Shown in pieces: positions 15,427 to 23,290 of a DNA stretch of 49,080 bases (within the stretch, counting starts at the first letter, position 1; each line of letters starts with the position of its first letter). A program made the position numbers and the translations under genes. This DNA comes from Gammaproteobacteria bacterium (GTDB lineage: Bacteria > Pseudomonadota > Gammaproteobacteria > Enterobacterales > Psychrobiaceae): positions 1 to 49,080 of the forward strand of contig JABSRU010000032.1 in assembly GCA_013214965.1 (NCBI GenBank). Direction: 5' to 3'. The notes below the pieces were generated by a model. The model did not search any database. It was not told where the DNA came from and worked only from the letters and a program-made list of their open reading frames with translations.

Positions 15427-15630
15427 ATGATAAATGTTAAATCAAGAACTGTGATCTGCCCTCACTGTGGCCACCACACCCATTTAGATTTAGATGTCAG
15501 TAATGGTGACCAAGATTATTATGAAGAGTGTACAAATTGTTGCCAAGAAATCCACATTAAAACGCATTTTGATGAGGTTAAACGGGCTATTGACATTGCG
15601 TTCGACGCCGACGATGAGCAATTCTATTAG
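15427..15630 (+). CDS. CPXCG-motif cysteine-rich small protein
   Basis: This 67-residue protein carries two Cys pairs, CPHCG (about 11-15) and CTNC (about 36-39), followed by an acidic end (DADDEQFY). This is the CPXCG family of probable zinc-ribbon proteins with unknown function. The ATG has a good ribosome-binding site (AGGTGA). It follows the SDR gene by 29 bases and probably shares its transcript. Its stop overlaps the convergent riboflavin synthase stop by three bases. Confidence 0.88.
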   Translation: MINVKSRTVICPHCGHHTHLDLDVSNGDQDYYEECTNCCQEIHIKTHFDEVKRAIDIAFDADDEQFY

Positions 15631-16244
15631 CCGTTAATATTCTTAGTGCTTAGGATTCGCTCAACCGTATCAACAATAGTTTGAGTTTGACTGTCTATCT
15701 CTAAATTATACCAAGCACCAATGGCTTTCGAATCCAATGTCGTTAATGTTCGTGTTTCCGGGATTAAATAGACTTCAAACCAATTATCTCCCACTAACCC
15801 GATGGTTAAACTGGCACCGTCAATCGCTACAAAGCCCTTAGCTAATATGTAACACATCCATTTTGAATCACATTCAAAACGAAGTCGGGAGTTTTGCGCT
15901 GTAGATTGATGTTCAATTAACTGAACTGAAGCGTGAACATGACCTGAAAGAATGTGACCGCCAACTTCATCACCGAACTTCATCGCCCGTTCAAGGTTAA
16001 TGATCTCTCCAGGTAGAGCAGTCGATAGATTAGTGACCTTCAGCGTTTCTGCCATCACATCAAAATAAACCGCTTGCTGATCGATGTTAGCCACCGTTAA
16101 ACAAACACCATTGTGTGCGACACTTGCACCATGCTTGAGCTCTTTTCGCATCATTGGATTAAAATCCATACCAAAGCGCCACAGACCAACTTGTTTCTCA
16201 ATCGTTAGCACTTGAGCCTTTGCTTGAATGATTCCGGTAAACAT
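15627..16244 (-). CDS. ribE: Riboflavin synthase, alpha chain
   Basis: The 205-residue enzyme dismutates two lumazines to riboflavin. The start at 16244 gives the canonical MFTGIIQ; an in-frame ATG 25 codons upstream is rejected because the extension is not part of the family. Two homologous lumazine-binding barrels are visible, the first with GVCLTV and the second with GHVH and DGASLTIG, ending in a short helix. E. coli riboflavin synthase has 213 residues. No FMN riboswitch features were recognised upstream and no other rib gene is nearby, so it stands alone. Confidence 0.95.
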   Translation of the reverse strand: MFTGIIQAKAQVLTIEKQVGLWRFGMDFNPMMRKELKHGASVAHNGVCLTVANIDQQAVYFDVMAETLKVTNLSTALPGEIINLERAMKFGDEVGGHILSGHVHASVQLIEHQSTAQNSRLRFECDSKWMCYILAKGFVAIDGASLTIGLVGDNWFEVYLIPETRTLTTLDSKAIGAWYNLEIDSQTQTIVDTVERILSTKNING

Positions 16245-16361
16245 AATTTTCCCAACCCATTTAAATTCATTGGCATTATACCTAACATTGACTGTTACAA
16301 CAGGAAGTATGTGCTTCATTGGTCATACAATGTGCAGTTGAATGATATTTAAAAAAAATCA

Positions 16362-16391
16362 CTTGCCACATCTAATTTCGATAGCTAATAT
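16362..16391 (+). promoter_or_regulatory. Promoter of the tRNA-Val gene
   Basis: CTTGCC (16362-16367), an 18-base spacer and TAATAT (16386-16391) are followed by a GC-rich stretch (AGCGCTCG). This fits the stringently controlled promoters of stable RNA genes. The tRNA starts about 30 bases on. Confidence 0.5.
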
Positions 16392-16421
16392 AGCGCTCGT
16401 TCCTTAAGGAATAATAGAAAT

Positions 16422-16497
16422 GCGCGATTAGCTCAGTTGGTAGAGCGCTAGCTCGACATGCTAGATGTCACAAGTTCAAGTCTTGTATCGCGCACCA
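16422..16497 (+). tRNA. tRNA-Val (anticodon GAC), with C at position 33
   Basis: All parts of the cloverleaf can be read: acceptor GCGCGAT/ATCGCGC (16422-16428, 16487-16493), D stem GCTC/GAGC with an 8-base loop, anticodon stem CTAGC/GCTAG, T stem ACAAG/CTTGT with loop TTCAAGT, discriminator A and an encoded CCA (16495-16497). It is 76 bases long. The anticodon loop is TCGACAT, so the anticodon is GAC (valine, codon GUC/GUU). Base 33 (16454) is C instead of the nearly invariant U. The stem around it is fully paired. Confidence 0.92.
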
Positions 16498-16540
16498 CTC
16501 CCCCCTCTATTCTATATGTATCCACCATAAGGCTAACATT

Positions 16541-16849
16541 GTGAATTTCAAAATTTTGACTATTCAACAATTTCTAGAAAAACAACAACAGCAGACAATC
16601 AATGTGGTCGACACGCGAGATCCACAATCTTTTGCACTGAGTCATATTCCTGATGCCTTTAATCTCAATCAAGGTAACCTAGAGCAGCATTTAAGCGATC
16701 TGGATATGGACCAGCCCTTAGTCGTTTGTTGCTATCATGGGATCAGCAGCAAAGGAGTCGCCCAGTTTTTAACTGAACGAGGTTTCGATGATGTCTATTC
16801 GCTAGAGGGTGGATTTGAAGCGTTTAATGCGGCGGTGCCAACACCATAA
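16541..16849 (+). CDS. glpE: Thiosulfate sulfurtransferase GlpE (single-domain rhodanese)
   Basis: The 102-residue rhodanese domain transfers sulfane sulfur to cyanide or thiols. The active-site loop CCYHGISSKG carries the catalytic Cys in the C-Y-H-G form of GlpE. VDTRDPQSFALSHIPDA and the end SLEGGFEAF also match GlpE (E. coli 108 residues). The start is a GTG at 16541 with AAGG upstream. It begins 43 bases after the tRNA, so it may be partly read from the tRNA promoter. Its 3' end overlaps the convergent thioredoxin-like gene by 26 bases. Confidence 0.93.
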   Translation: MNFKILTIQQFLEKQQQQTINVVDTRDPQSFALSHIPDAFNLNQGNLEQHLSDLDMDQPLVVCCYHGISSKGVAQFLTERGFDDVYSLEGGFEAFNAAVPTP

Positions 16850-17318
16850 TTGTGAGTAAATCTTGAGCTATAGTTGTGGTTGGTCGTTCGATGATACGGC
16901 CAATTTCCTGACCTTGATGATAGACAATAATGGTTGGCGTAAACTTAAGCTGGTAGTCGACTGATTTGTCTGTTGCCGATTTTAATACTTTTTTGTCCAG
17001 CCCTACCCCTTTTAACTTAAGTTTTATGCGCTCATTTTCTATCTGCTCGAATAAATTAACGAGTCTTGGAATTTCTCGCTCGCTGTCATGACACCAAGTA
17101 CCAAACAGTGCAATAACATCAAATTCTTGCTTAATTGCATTTAGCTTTACTATATCCTCCTGATTAACCTGATAATCAGGTAGCTTAGCGCTAAATTCAG
17201 GGTATTGTGCCGCTAATTTTTGTGCAGTGATATTGCCAACATGAAATTCTTTTGCTATTGAAATTGATGACATCACCCAAGATCCGATACAAAAAGTGAT
17301 GACTAATAATTTGTTCAT
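16824..17318 (-). CDS. Exported thioredoxin-fold protein with a single active-site Cys
   Basis: With the start at 17318 the protein has 164 residues and opens with a signal peptide (MNKLLVITFCIGSWVMSS...IAKE). The in-frame ATG 18 codons earlier has no such sense. A thioredoxin-like fold is suggested by VIALFGTWCHDSEREIPRL, where the usual CxxC is CHDS, and by KFTPTIIVYHQGQEIGRI with the cis-Pro position. A lone Cys points to a monothiol or non-redox role. It follows the META-domain gene by 22 bases, so the two are probably one operon. Function unknown. Confidence 0.75.
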   Translation of the reverse strand: MNKLLVITFCIGSWVMSSISIAKEFHVGNITAQKLAAQYPEFSAKLPDYQVNQEDIVKLNAIKQEFDVIALFGTWCHDSEREIPRLVNLFEQIENERIKLKLKGVGLDKKVLKSATDKSVDYQLKFTPTIIVYHQGQEIGRIIERPTTTIAQDLLTIMVLAPPH

Positions 17319-17340
17319 TCGACTCGCTTTCCTTGGTTTG

Positions 17341-18051
17341 TTATTGAGCCGTAAATTGTGCCAACAACTCATTATTGTGGTAAAAGTTTAAAATCGGCCA
17401 ATCAACCGAAAATTTATTAACCTGAGTAAACAATAAACTGACTTGATGTTCAATCTGATTGGCACTTTTTTCTCGACAAGCCATCCTAGTCATCGCCATC
17501 GGACCAAATTTAATCATCGACTGTTGATAATTATTCGCTTCAAAAATATATTCCTGTTTACCAAATATATTGTTACAACCACTAAAACCATTAATCCCTT
17601 GATTAGATAACGAGATATAGGGTTTTTTGGCTAACGTATTTAAAACACCTTTTGGTAACGTGTTTAGTAAGGTCAATTGCCATTGCTGCTTTGCAACCAA
17701 TTTAGTGGCTGATAAAAAATGCTGTGATGTTCTTTCTAACACTTGAACCAACTTAGCGCGACCACTAACAAAGTCATTTAACTGTACTTTATAAAAGTCA
17801 CCGGACTCAAAATTAAAGCCATCAATACTTCGGCGATATGGCAACCATTTATTATTTTTAGTCTCAGAGAGCGTTAAGACATTAAAGCATTGTTGATTGG
17901 TAAAACAATCAACTTTAGTCGGTGCTAGCCAATGACTACTCACGGTTGCGTTAGCCATGTTACTAGCAACAATAGAGCCTATTAAAAATAGCCGAACACA
18001 AAATTTTAGTAATTTTTCTGTCATCTCAATAATCCACGATAAATACAGCAT
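17341..18051 (-). CDS. Exported META-domain (HslJ-like) protein
   Basis: Of 236 residues, the C-terminal half has META/HslJ motifs: ISLSNQGINGFSGCNNIFG and FGPMAMTRMAC. The N-terminal part (after a signal peptide ending near ANA) has paired Cys (DCFTNQQC) and a possible second small domain. The true start may be the Met at 18024, which gives the cleanest signal peptide. HslJ in E. coli is an outer-membrane lipoprotein linked to heat and novobiocin resistance. This one has no lipobox. Its exact role is unknown. It lies just upstream of the thioredoxin-like gene. Confidence 0.72.
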   Translation of the reverse strand: MLYLSWIIEMTEKLLKFCVRLFLIGSIVASNMANATVSSHWLAPTKVDCFTNQQCFNVLTLSETKNNKWLPYRRSIDGFNFESGDFYKVQLNDFVSGRAKLVQVLERTSQHFLSATKLVAKQQWQLTLLNTLPKGVLNTLAKKPYISLSNQGINGFSGCNNIFGKQEYIFEANNYQQSMIKFGPMAMTRMACREKSANQIEHQVSLLFTQVNKFSVDWPILNFYHNNELLAQFTAQ

Positions 18052-18076
18052 TCATCATAAATTATTTTTCTGAAGC

Positions 18077-18595
18077 CTAGCTTAATTTTAACCGATTATT
18101 TGTATCTCGAGATTTTTTTATTAATTGATCTCCCTGCTCTTTTGCGCCTAATTTAGCCAATCGGTCATAAAGCACAACATTAACCGTAGCGGCAAGGTTC
18201 ATACAACCAACGGTCGGAATATAAATAACATGCTGACACCAATTGACGACGGATTTTGTCATCGACTTATCTTCCGGTCCAAAAATATAAAAAGCATGGT
18301 CGGGATGAATAAAGTCAACTAAGGACGTTGCGCCTTCAACGAATTCAATCGCGACTGGAATCGCACCTTGCGGTAACGATTGTTCGAAGGAGAAAATGTG
18401 AGTAAGCGGGATCCGAGAGACGACATTTTTGGTGTCGGTATGAAGAGTTTTAGCCCGTTGTTTTGCACGATTATAGCGCTCGCCAGTGTAACTCACTGAG
18501 TCCGCATTATAACAGCCAGCTGCACGCATCACCGCCCCAACATTTTCTGGATTTTTGGGATCAGTTAATCCAATATGAGCTTGTTGTAATTTCAT
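18077..18595 (-). CDS. SPOUT (TrmH-family) RNA 2'-O-methyltransferase
   Basis: With the start at 18595 the protein has 172 residues. Motifs of the trefoil-knot SpoU class are present: DPKNPENVGAVMRAA (motif 1), FGPEDKSM (motif 2) and YIPTVGCMNLAATVNVVLYD (motif 3). Such enzymes methylate tRNA or rRNA riboses. The target cannot be assigned, and the sequence is not TrmL-like at its N-terminus. The 11-codon upstream extension in frame is not used by the family. It has a short gap after putA's terminator and a separate reading unit. Confidence 0.85.
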   Translation of the reverse strand: MKLQQAHIGLTDPKNPENVGAVMRAAGCYNADSVSYTGERYNRAKQRAKTLHTDTKNVVSRIPLTHIFSFEQSLPQGAIPVAIEFVEGATSLVDFIHPDHAFYIFGPEDKSMTKSVVNWCQHVIYIPTVGCMNLAATVNVVLYDRLAKLGAKEQGDQLIKKSRDTNNRLKLS

Positions 18596-18641
18596 GGTTA
18601 TCTTTAAGCAATTTGAAAGTGTCATCATAAACTAAATCAAA

Positions 18642-18669
18642 AAAAAAGGCGTCAACAGACGCCTTTTTT
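18642..18669 (-). terminator. Terminator of putA
   Basis: Stem AAAAAAGGCGTC (18642-18653) and GACGCCTTTTTT (18658-18669) with loop AACA lies 17 bases past the putA stop, with a T-run on the minus strand. Confidence 0.9.
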
Positions 18670-18685
18670 AGTCATATTTATAAGA

Positions 18686-21600
18686 TTAATCTTCGATTTC
18701 CATTGTCATCAGTGATGCATTACCGCCAGCGGCAGTCGTATCAACACTAATCGTCTTTTCCGTGACTAATCGTTCAAACAACACTTGATCAGATAATGCG
18801 GTGATCAGTGGTAAAATGGCGCCTTGTCTTGCCGCTAGTTGCTGATTCACTAAGTGAAGGATCCCAGATTGGCTATCAACAACCGTTCCCGCTAAGCAAT
18901 GATGTTTATTCACTAGCTCTAGTTGAGCCAGTTTTGTCACTTGATAGATCCCTTGCACTAAGCCAATACTGCTCAGACTGTCCCGAATAGCTTGTGCTTG
19001 TACAACAAACTCTTCGCTAACGGCTGTTATCACGGTATTACCCGTTGCAAGCGCAGAGATCACTGACATAAACCAAAACTTAAACGAAGTATCTTGATCG
19101 CGCACAATAGCGAGACAACCTCGAGACTCAAACTGAATGGTATTTGATTCACCCGTAGGGCCTGGTAATTGGGTGGGTTTAATTAATTTCTTTTCAATGC
19201 TAATCAATTGCGAGCTTGCAGCAGTGATCGCTTGTGCCAAGTCAGCTTGACTTTTAAATTCAGGATGGGCAGCCGTTTTAGCCAGTAATTGTCTAAGAAC
19301 AGAAATTCTTGTATTCAAATCGCTATAAGCCCAATCGGTCCCAACTTGCTTACCCCGTAACATCATGGTGTCTATCACCGTGTGGTTACTTGACTCACTT
19401 TTGAACATCGCAGTTAGTACCTCAAGCGTGTGATCGGTTAGTGCAGGTGTCACCTCGCTATTTGTCTCTTTAACCAAGCGCGTTAAATACATTGGGCCAC
19501 CAGCTTTTGGACCGGTACCAGATAATCCACGTCCGCCAAAGGGCTGCACACCAACCACCGCGCCAATCATATTACGATTAATATAGACATTACCAGCGCG
19601 AGAACGTTGCGCTAAATATTCGCCTTTTTGATCAATCCGCGTATGAATACCCATGGTTAAACCAAAACCAGTTGAGTTAACTTCATCGATGACTTGCTCT
19701 ATATCAGCGCCTTTAAAGCGAATGACATGCACACAAGGACCAAAGACTTCTTGCTTTAATACCGATAAATCACTGATTTCATAAAGACGTGGTGCGAAGA
19801 AATAATGTCCGGTATCGCCCATTTCTGGCAGTTGACAGGTGTAATGTAACTTGGCCTGGCCTGAATTTTCTAAACCGGCTAAGTATTCAACATGATCGGT
19901 TAGTGCTTTGTGTGCCTTACTATCAATAACAGGCCCAACATCAGTGCTAAAGAATTCAGGATTACCAACATGAAGCTCAAGCATCGCCCCTTTTATCATC
20001 GCAATGACTTTGTCAGCGATATCTTCCTGAATAAATAACACCCGTAAAGCACTACAACGTTGACCAGCGGATTGGAAACCCGAAGACACGACATCATCAA
20101 CCACTTGCTCAGGCAAAGCCGTTGAATCGACGATCATACAGTTTTGACCACCGGTTTCAGCAATCAACGGTACTGGATCGCCTTTACGCGCCGCTAACGT
20201 TTGAGCGATCGTGGTGCCAGTTTCAGTAGAACCTGTAAACATTACGCCTTTAATCCGCTCGTCAGGGATAATAATTTGTCCAACTTTACTGCCACGCGCA
20301 ATCACCGCTTGTACCACATCTTGCGGTAAACCGGCTTGTTTCATCAATTCGATAGTGCGCAGCGCAATAAGACTTGTTTGTTCAGCGGGTTTCGCAATCA
20401 CCGTGTTACCGGTCACGATAGCGGCAGCCACTTGGCCTAAAAATATTGCCAGCGGGAAATTCCAAGGACTGATACACAAAATAACGCCACGAGACTCAAG
20501 GTCTGGCTTAGCCATTAACTCAGTACCACGGGCAGCATAGTAACGGCAGAAATCGACCGCTTCACGCACTTCAGAAACACCATCAACCGGAATTTTACCG
20601 GCTTCTTTAATACAAATCGCGATCAGTTCATCTCGATGTTCTTCAAGCAAATCAGCTGTTTTCAATAGCACTTGTGCACGGTCTGCCACGGGAACTTGAG
20701 ACCAAGTGACAAAGGCTTGCTCACTTCGACTAACCATCTGATTCATTTCTTCTTCATCAGCGTGCGTGATATAACCGATTATTTCACTTAAATTCGCAGG
20801 ATTAGTAACCGGTTTACTGCCATTAGGTACTTGATCGGCAGTAATAAGGTTGTCCTTCGCCCATTGATCTAAATTAACTTTCATGACTTCAACTAAATCA
20901 ACATCGGTTAGATCTATTCCTTTTGAATTAGCACGTTCATCACCAAACAAATCAATTGGCATCAGTATTTGGCTATTGTATTTATCCGACCAAGCTTTGA
21001 CGATTTCAACGGGATCTGCCAATAATGATTCAACCGGAATATCTTCATCAACAATGTTGTTAACAAATGAGCTGTTGGCACCATTTTCCAATAAACGACG
21101 AACCAAATAAGCGAGTAAATCTTCATGGGCACCCACGGGAGCATAAACACGACAAGAGATTTTCTCACCTTGCACCACTTGATTATACAATGACTCGCCC
21201 ATACCGTGTAAACGTTGGAATTCGAAACCGCTGCGATTGCCATCTATCATTTCTAAAATAGTTGCTACCGTGTAGGCATTATGGGTCGCAAACTGAGGAT
21301 AAATGCTATCGCGGTATTCAAGTAACTTCTTCGCACAAGCTTGATACGAGACATCAGTTGATGGCTTTCGAGTGAAAACTGGAAAATCGGGTAAACATTC
21401 GACTTGAGAATTTTTAACTTCACTGTCCCAATAAGCCCCTTTAACTAAGCGAACCATCATTTGACGATTAACCCGTGTTGTGATGTCCCGAATCCATTCA
21501 ATAACGAAAATTGCTCGCTTTTGATAAGCTTGTACTGCAATACCAAAACCATTCCAACCGTCAAGGTCACTGTCTAAGAACACGGCTTCAATAACATCCA

Positions 21601-22504
21601 TTGAGATATCTAAACGATCTGCTTCTTCAGCATCAACCGTAAAACCAATGTTCCATTTCTTGGCGGCCATCGCTAAGGTTTTTAATCTTGGTACTAACTC
21701 ATCCATTACGCGATCGCGATGAGAGAATTCATAACGAGGATGGATTGCTGATAACTTAATTGAAATACCAGGGCTTTTCTGTGGACCACGGCCATTAGCC
21801 GCTTTACCGATTGCTTCAATAGCATCGACATAGGCATCAAAATAGCGATCGGCGTCTTGCATCGTCCGAGCGCCTTCACCGAGCATATCGTAAGAATACG
21901 TATAACCATTTGACTCTTGAGCCACGGCACGTTTCACCGCTTCATTAATCGTACGGCCCATCACAAATTGGGTGCCCATAATCTTCATCGCATAACGAAC
22001 CGCTTTACGGATCACGGGTTCGCCTAAACGACCAACGGTACGTTTGAGTAAGTTAAACTGAAATTTCTTTTGTTTGTCGGTGTAATTAACCAATTTACCG
22101 GTCATTAATAGGCCCCAAGAAGAGGCATTAACAAAAATAGACTCACTATTACCTAAATGAGCACTCCAATCACCATTGGCTAATTTATCGCGGATCAAAT
22201 TATCTGCCGTTATTTTATCTGGCACACGCAATAGCGCCTCAGCCAAACACATTAAGACCACACCTTCATCGGTCGATAGAGCAAATTCATTTAATAGCGC
22301 ATCAACGCCACCTTTGCCAATTTGATCTTGACGAATATTAACCACCATCTGTCTCGCATATTCCCATGCTCTGCTTTTAGCATCGACACTTATTTCCGCC
22401 AGAGGAATTAAATGGTTAATGATTTCATTTTCATCACAACGATAATGATCACGGATAGTTTGACGAATAGAATTAGTTGTCTTTAATGTGCCGTTAAATA
22501 ACAT
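18686..22504 (-). CDS. putA: Bifunctional proline dehydrogenase / P5C dehydrogenase PutA, without the DNA-binding domain
   Basis: The 1272-residue enzyme oxidises proline to glutamate. The N-terminal half has the FAD-binding PRODH barrel (GPGISIKLSAIHPRYE, DAEEADRL, RLVKGAYWDSE, LHGMGE, YAPVGAHEDLLAYLVRRLLENGAN). The second half is the aldehyde dehydrogenase, with ETGG and the catalytic Cys in FQSAGQRCSA, and CISPWNFPLAIF. A C-terminal domain follows. Compared with E. coli PutA (1320), the N-terminal ribbon-helix-helix and linker are missing: residue 1 corresponds to about E. coli residue 85. So it cannot repress its own promoter. The divergent Lrp-type gene is the likely regulator. Confidence 0.97.
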   Translation of the reverse strand: MLFNGTLKTTNSIRQTIRDHYRCDENEIINHLIPLAEISVDAKSRAWEYARQMVVNIRQDQIGKGGVDALLNEFALSTDEGVVLMCLAEALLRVPDKITADNLIRDKLANGDWSAHLGNSESIFVNASSWGLLMTGKLVNYTDKQKKFQFNLLKRTVGRLGEPVIRKAVRYAMKIMGTQFVMGRTINEAVKRAVAQESNGYTYSYDMLGEGARTMQDADRYFDAYVDAIEAIGKAANGRGPQKSPGISIKLSAIHPRYEFSHRDRVMDELVPRLKTLAMAAKKWNIGFTVDAEEADRLDISMDVIEAVFLDSDLDGWNGFGIAVQAYQKRAIFVIEWIRDITTRVNRQMMVRLVKGAYWDSEVKNSQVECLPDFPVFTRKPSTDVSYQACAKKLLEYRDSIYPQFATHNAYTVATILEMIDGNRSGFEFQRLHGMGESLYNQVVQGEKISCRVYAPVGAHEDLLAYLVRRLLENGANSSFVNNIVDEDIPVESLLADPVEIVKAWSDKYNSQILMPIDLFGDERANSKGIDLTDVDLVEVMKVNLDQWAKDNLITADQVPNGSKPVTNPANLSEIIGYITHADEEEMNQMVSRSEQAFVTWSQVPVADRAQVLLKTADLLEEHRDELIAICIKEAGKIPVDGVSEVREAVDFCRYYAARGTELMAKPDLESRGVILCISPWNFPLAIFLGQVAAAIVTGNTVIAKPAEQTSLIALRTIELMKQAGLPQDVVQAVIARGSKVGQIIIPDERIKGVMFTGSTETGTTIAQTLAARKGDPVPLIAETGGQNCMIVDSTALPEQVVDDVVSSGFQSAGQRCSALRVLFIQEDIADKVIAMIKGAMLELHVGNPEFFSTDVGPVIDSKAHKALTDHVEYLAGLENSGQAKLHYTCQLPEMGDTGHYFFAPRLYEISDLSVLKQEVFGPCVHVIRFKGADIEQVIDEVNSTGFGLTMGIHTRIDQKGEYLAQRSRAGNVYINRNMIGAVVGVQPFGGRGLSGTGPKAGGPMYLTRLVKETNSEVTPALTDHTLEVLTAMFKSESSNHTVIDTMMLRGKQVGTDWAYSDLNTRISVLRQLLAKTAAHPEFKSQADLAQAITAASSQLISIEKKLIKPTQLPGPTGESNTIQFESRGCLAIVRDQDTSFKFWFMSVISALATGNTVITAVSEEFVVQAQAIRDSLSSIGLVQGIYQVTKLAQLELVNKHHCLAGTVVDSQSGILHLVNQQLAARQGAILPLITALSDQVLFERLVTEKTISVDTTAAGGNASLMTMEIED

Positions 22505-22599
22505 GAGACATCCTCACAGGTTAATATTGTATTAAGTATGGTCGAAATTCTAACGAGCTAACAGCAGAATGTGCTGGCGTTATTTGGCATAATACCGTA

Positions 22600-22622
22600 G
22601 ATTACAATGAAATAATGTAATC
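22600..22622. promoter_or_regulatory. Inverted repeat in the putA-lrp divergent region, probable operator
   Basis: GATTACA (22600-22606), nine bases, then TGTAATC (22616-22622) is a perfect 7+7 inverted repeat in the 139-bp gap between putA and the Lrp-type gene. It is 21 bases before the latter's ATG. The size suits an Lrp/AsnC dimer. A role in autoregulation and putA control is inferred. Confidence 0.6.
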
Positions 22623-22643
22623 CAACCATAGATAATACTGAAA

Positions 22644-23129
22644 ATGCCGAACCCGCCTAAAAATAGAACATTAGACCGTATCGACCTAAATATTTTATCA
22701 ACCTTACAAAGTCATGGACGAATATCTAATGTGCAACTAGCTAATGACGTTGGATTAAGCGCAAGCCCTTGTTTAGACAGAGTAAAACGATTGGAGTCGG
22801 AGGGCTATATTGAACGCTATGGCGCAAAACTTAATGCCTCAAAATTAAAATTCGGAATGTCGGCGTTTGTACAGGTAACACTTGAACGGACAACATCTGA
22901 ATTATTCGAAAGCTTTCAGAACGCCATTCAAAATATCGATCAAGTGGCTGAATGTCATATGGTGGCTGGTGGGTTTGATTATTTAATCAAAATTCGCATT
23001 GCCGATATGGAAGCTTATCGGCAAGTATTAGGGACGATCGTCGATATTCCAGGGGTTGCTAAAAATCATACCTATGTCGTGATTGAACAAGTCAAAGAAG
23101 ATAATGGCTTGGTCCTATTACAGCCATAG
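22644..23129 (+). CDS. Lrp/AsnC-family transcriptional regulator, likely of putA
   Basis: The 161-residue protein has the N-terminal helix-turn-helix (LDRIDLNILSTLQSHGRISNVQLANDVGLSASPCLDRVKRLESEGYI, described by its start and end) and a C-terminal RAM ligand-binding domain. The latter includes VAECHMVAGGFDYLIKIRIADMEAYR and YVVIEQVKE. It resembles E. coli Lrp closely but lies divergently from putA, the position of PutR- and BkdR-type regulators, with a perfect inverted repeat between. Proline or leucine is a likely effector; this is inference. Confidence 0.9.
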   Translation: MPNPPKNRTLDRIDLNILSTLQSHGRISNVQLANDVGLSASPCLDRVKRLESEGYIERYGAKLNASKLKFGMSAFVQVTLERTTSELFESFQNAIQNIDQVAECHMVAGGFDYLIKIRIADMEAYRQVLGTIVDIPGVAKNHTYVVIEQVKEDNGLVLLQP

Positions 23130-23290
23130 CGAGCTAAAATCAAAGGGGGTTTATCACGAAAAACTCATAAACTCATTCTTTTCATCATGTTATTTATCTC
23201 ATCCTAAATATGGATATACCAATGTCTAATGGTCATGATAGGGTTAAAAAATCTAATCTGTCGTTATAATGAATAATAAAAGGAAAGTCT

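Noticed and set aside
16245-16421. FMN riboswitch upstream of riboflavin synthase
   Set aside because: The conserved RFN sequence blocks are not present in this short AT-rich gap.
20211-20540. 109-codon ORF on the plus strand inside putA
   Set aside because: It is antisense to the aldehyde dehydrogenase domain with no family features; a shadow of putA.
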